DNA of 64,000 nucleotides. Origin: Larus michahellis. Its lineage: Eukaryota > Chordata > Aves > Charadriiformes > Laridae. Both the position numbers and the translations under genes were made by a program. Below, one piece after another: positions 62,671 through 64,000 of the stretch. Each line of letters opens with the position of its first letter. Within the stretch, counting starts at the first letter, position 1. The DNA lies in contig NC_133906.1 in assembly GCF_964199755.1 (NCBI RefSeq), positions 21,327,419 to 21,391,418 on the forward strand, given 5' to 3'. Below the pieces are notes generated by a model. It worked only from the letters and a program-made list of their open reading frames with translations. It had not been told where the DNA came from and did not search any database.

Positions 62671-63899
62671 CACTGGCTGATTCTTTGCAGCTGGACATGG
62701 CTGAAACACCGTTGGTGCTGACAGAAAGGAGCGTGCTGCTGAATTGCAGGATTTTGCTACGCCACAGACACTGAGGTAGAGAGCAGGACTTCTACCACCT
62801 CTAACCTACTGCACTAGCAAAGTAAAACCATTATTTGTTTAATATGTTAGCACGTGCATGACAACTGCTATGTCGTGCACGATCATACGGCCCCTGCATC
62901 CCCTGGCTTGGGCACTGTGTCCCATGACCTGACAAAAACTCCTGTCTCGGGAGAGCCGAATGCACTGCTATCTGCAAAAGTTTGAAGTGTCTCCTTTTCT
63001 GGTCTTGAAACAGGCAATGCAGCGCTTTCCTGATGCTGCTAGTGAAGGCTGTTTGCGCGTGCTTGCGCAGCAAAGAAATATTTCTGCTACTTGTCTCATA
63101 TTTTGCATCTTTTTGCCGTCCTTCTCTTCATACATTTGAAAGCAGCCTGGGGGGGAATAGCAATAGTAGAAAGCTAGCGTTAAACCACTGCCAAAGAAAA
63201 TGCCAACAGAAGGTATATGCATCGCTTACGTCCAATCGCACGCTGCCTGCTCAGCATTCGGCTGACATTATTTGGGATGCTGCCACCGACAGCACTGGGA
63301 GTTCAGGCTGCTCCCCGGTTTGCCTGCCGCCTTAGTCACTGGGTTGACTGCTGTTCCCCAGTCCCCGGGTGTCCCACGTGCTCTGAAGAAGGGAAAGTCT
63401 GCCCTTAGAGATGCGGTAGGACCATTTTCCCAAAGGGGGACGGGTGCCGGGAACGTAAATAAAACTCCCAAACGATACAAGTGAAGGAGAGTTCATCTGA
63501 GTTAACCACCGACAGTGAAGTCGTTTTGCTGTCTCGGGCTATTCTAATCCTATCAGTCAACAAACCTAGGCCATCTGAATACGCTGCACCACTTGGATTT
63601 CCACTCCGGCTATTTTCTTCAGCTCTTTTCTCTGCTAAATCTTCACGATTTCCCCCCAAGCACAAACAGCAAGTGGAGAGGGAGAAAAGGAGGATAAATT
63701 GGAAAAGCACAGGGAGAGGCCAGGGGACTGTCACTCGGAAAGCATGTTCTTCCCGTCAGACTGACACATCGCAGGCACGGATCCCACATTCAGTGCTAGA
63801 AGTGAAACCATCTGTGCCACAGATCTGCTGCGGCGCTGGGCCAGGGGGCTCTGACTGGCCGTCCTCAGCGATGCCCCCGGGGCACGTGCTATGGCTGAG
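62671..63899 (-). pseudogene. Decayed ovoinhibitor-like Kazal exons
   Basis: Three exon-sized remnants lie in order on the - strand. 63899-63760 (~140 nt) reads CGTDGFTSSTECGI, against CGTDGFTYDNECGI in chicken ovoinhibitor domains 3-4 (recalled); the first two Cys are gone and two extra bases follow GGGATC. 63146-63092 keeps an acceptor, AATGT and AAGGACGGCAAA-TGCAAA, the DGKC end of a second-half exon, with small indels. 62808-62671 (138 nt; intact equivalents are 137) keeps TGC, then CCTTTCTGT and AGCACCAACGGTGTTTC; after two single-base insertions are allowed for, the residues compare with PVCATNGVTYASEC of ovoinhibitor domain 6. ATNG is distinctive of that domain. In chicken, ovoinhibitor lies just upstream of ovomucoid on the same strand, which is this position. 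Whether intact domains survive beyond the window is unknown. Confidence 0.7.
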
Positions 63900-64000
63900 C
63901 CTTGAAGGCAACCAAGGAAAAAAAAAAAAGTTTGAAGCAATAAATTCCCGAACATTCCTCATTCTTCAGCAGGCTTGAATGAAATTAACGTTTTGCTTCT

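Overview
This window is nuclear DNA from a bird. The evidence is CR1 LINE fragments in both orientations, a complete egg-white ovomucoid gene, and a cluster of small Kazal-type (SPINK) inhibitor genes. It is not chicken: the ovomucoid differs from the chicken protein at many positions. I could not identify the species. All comparisons were made by eye against family sequences I remember (human UBLCP1 and SPINK6, chicken ovomucoid and ovoinhibitor); no alignment program or database was run.

Layout. 1-13.2 kb: UBLCP1 on the + strand, with a CpG-rich ETS-type promoter and non-coding first exon, ten coding exons that splice to 318 aa, and a 1-kb 3' UTR. 13.2-28.07 kb: about 15 kb with no recognised gene, holding three CR1 fragments and simple repeats. 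28.07-54.5 kb: four intact Kazal genes, all on the - strand, in the order SPINK6-like (one domain), a three-domain ovomucoid-like gene, a one-domain gene whose domain matches the last domain of chicken ovoinhibitor, and ovomucoid (three domains, 207 aa). Each has a TATA box, a signal-peptide exon, a tiny second exon, Kazal domains split over two exons, and an AATAAA signal. 54.8-57.2 kb: a 2.4-kb CR1 beginning about 310 bp upstream of the ovomucoid TATA box. 57.2-64 kb: no intact gene, but exon-sized remains of at least two broken Kazal genes, one ovomucoid-like and one ovoinhibitor-like.

How the genes relate. The Kazal genes are tandem duplicates. They share one strand and one intron-phase series (1 after the signal exon, 0 before each domain, 2 inside each domain). 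They differ at P1, the residue that sets protease preference: Arg in SPINK6-like; Arg, Met and Asn in the three-domain gene; Met in the ovoinhibitor-like gene; Lys, Lys and Leu in ovomucoid. Together they form a secreted inhibitor set for epithelia and egg white. UBLCP1 is an unrelated nuclear phosphatase that faces the cluster tail to tail.

Main new points: the three-domain gene, the stand-alone ovoinhibitor-type domain gene, and a graveyard of decayed Kazal exons where ovoinhibitor sits in chicken, which suggests that ovoinhibitor is partly or wholly lost in this bird.
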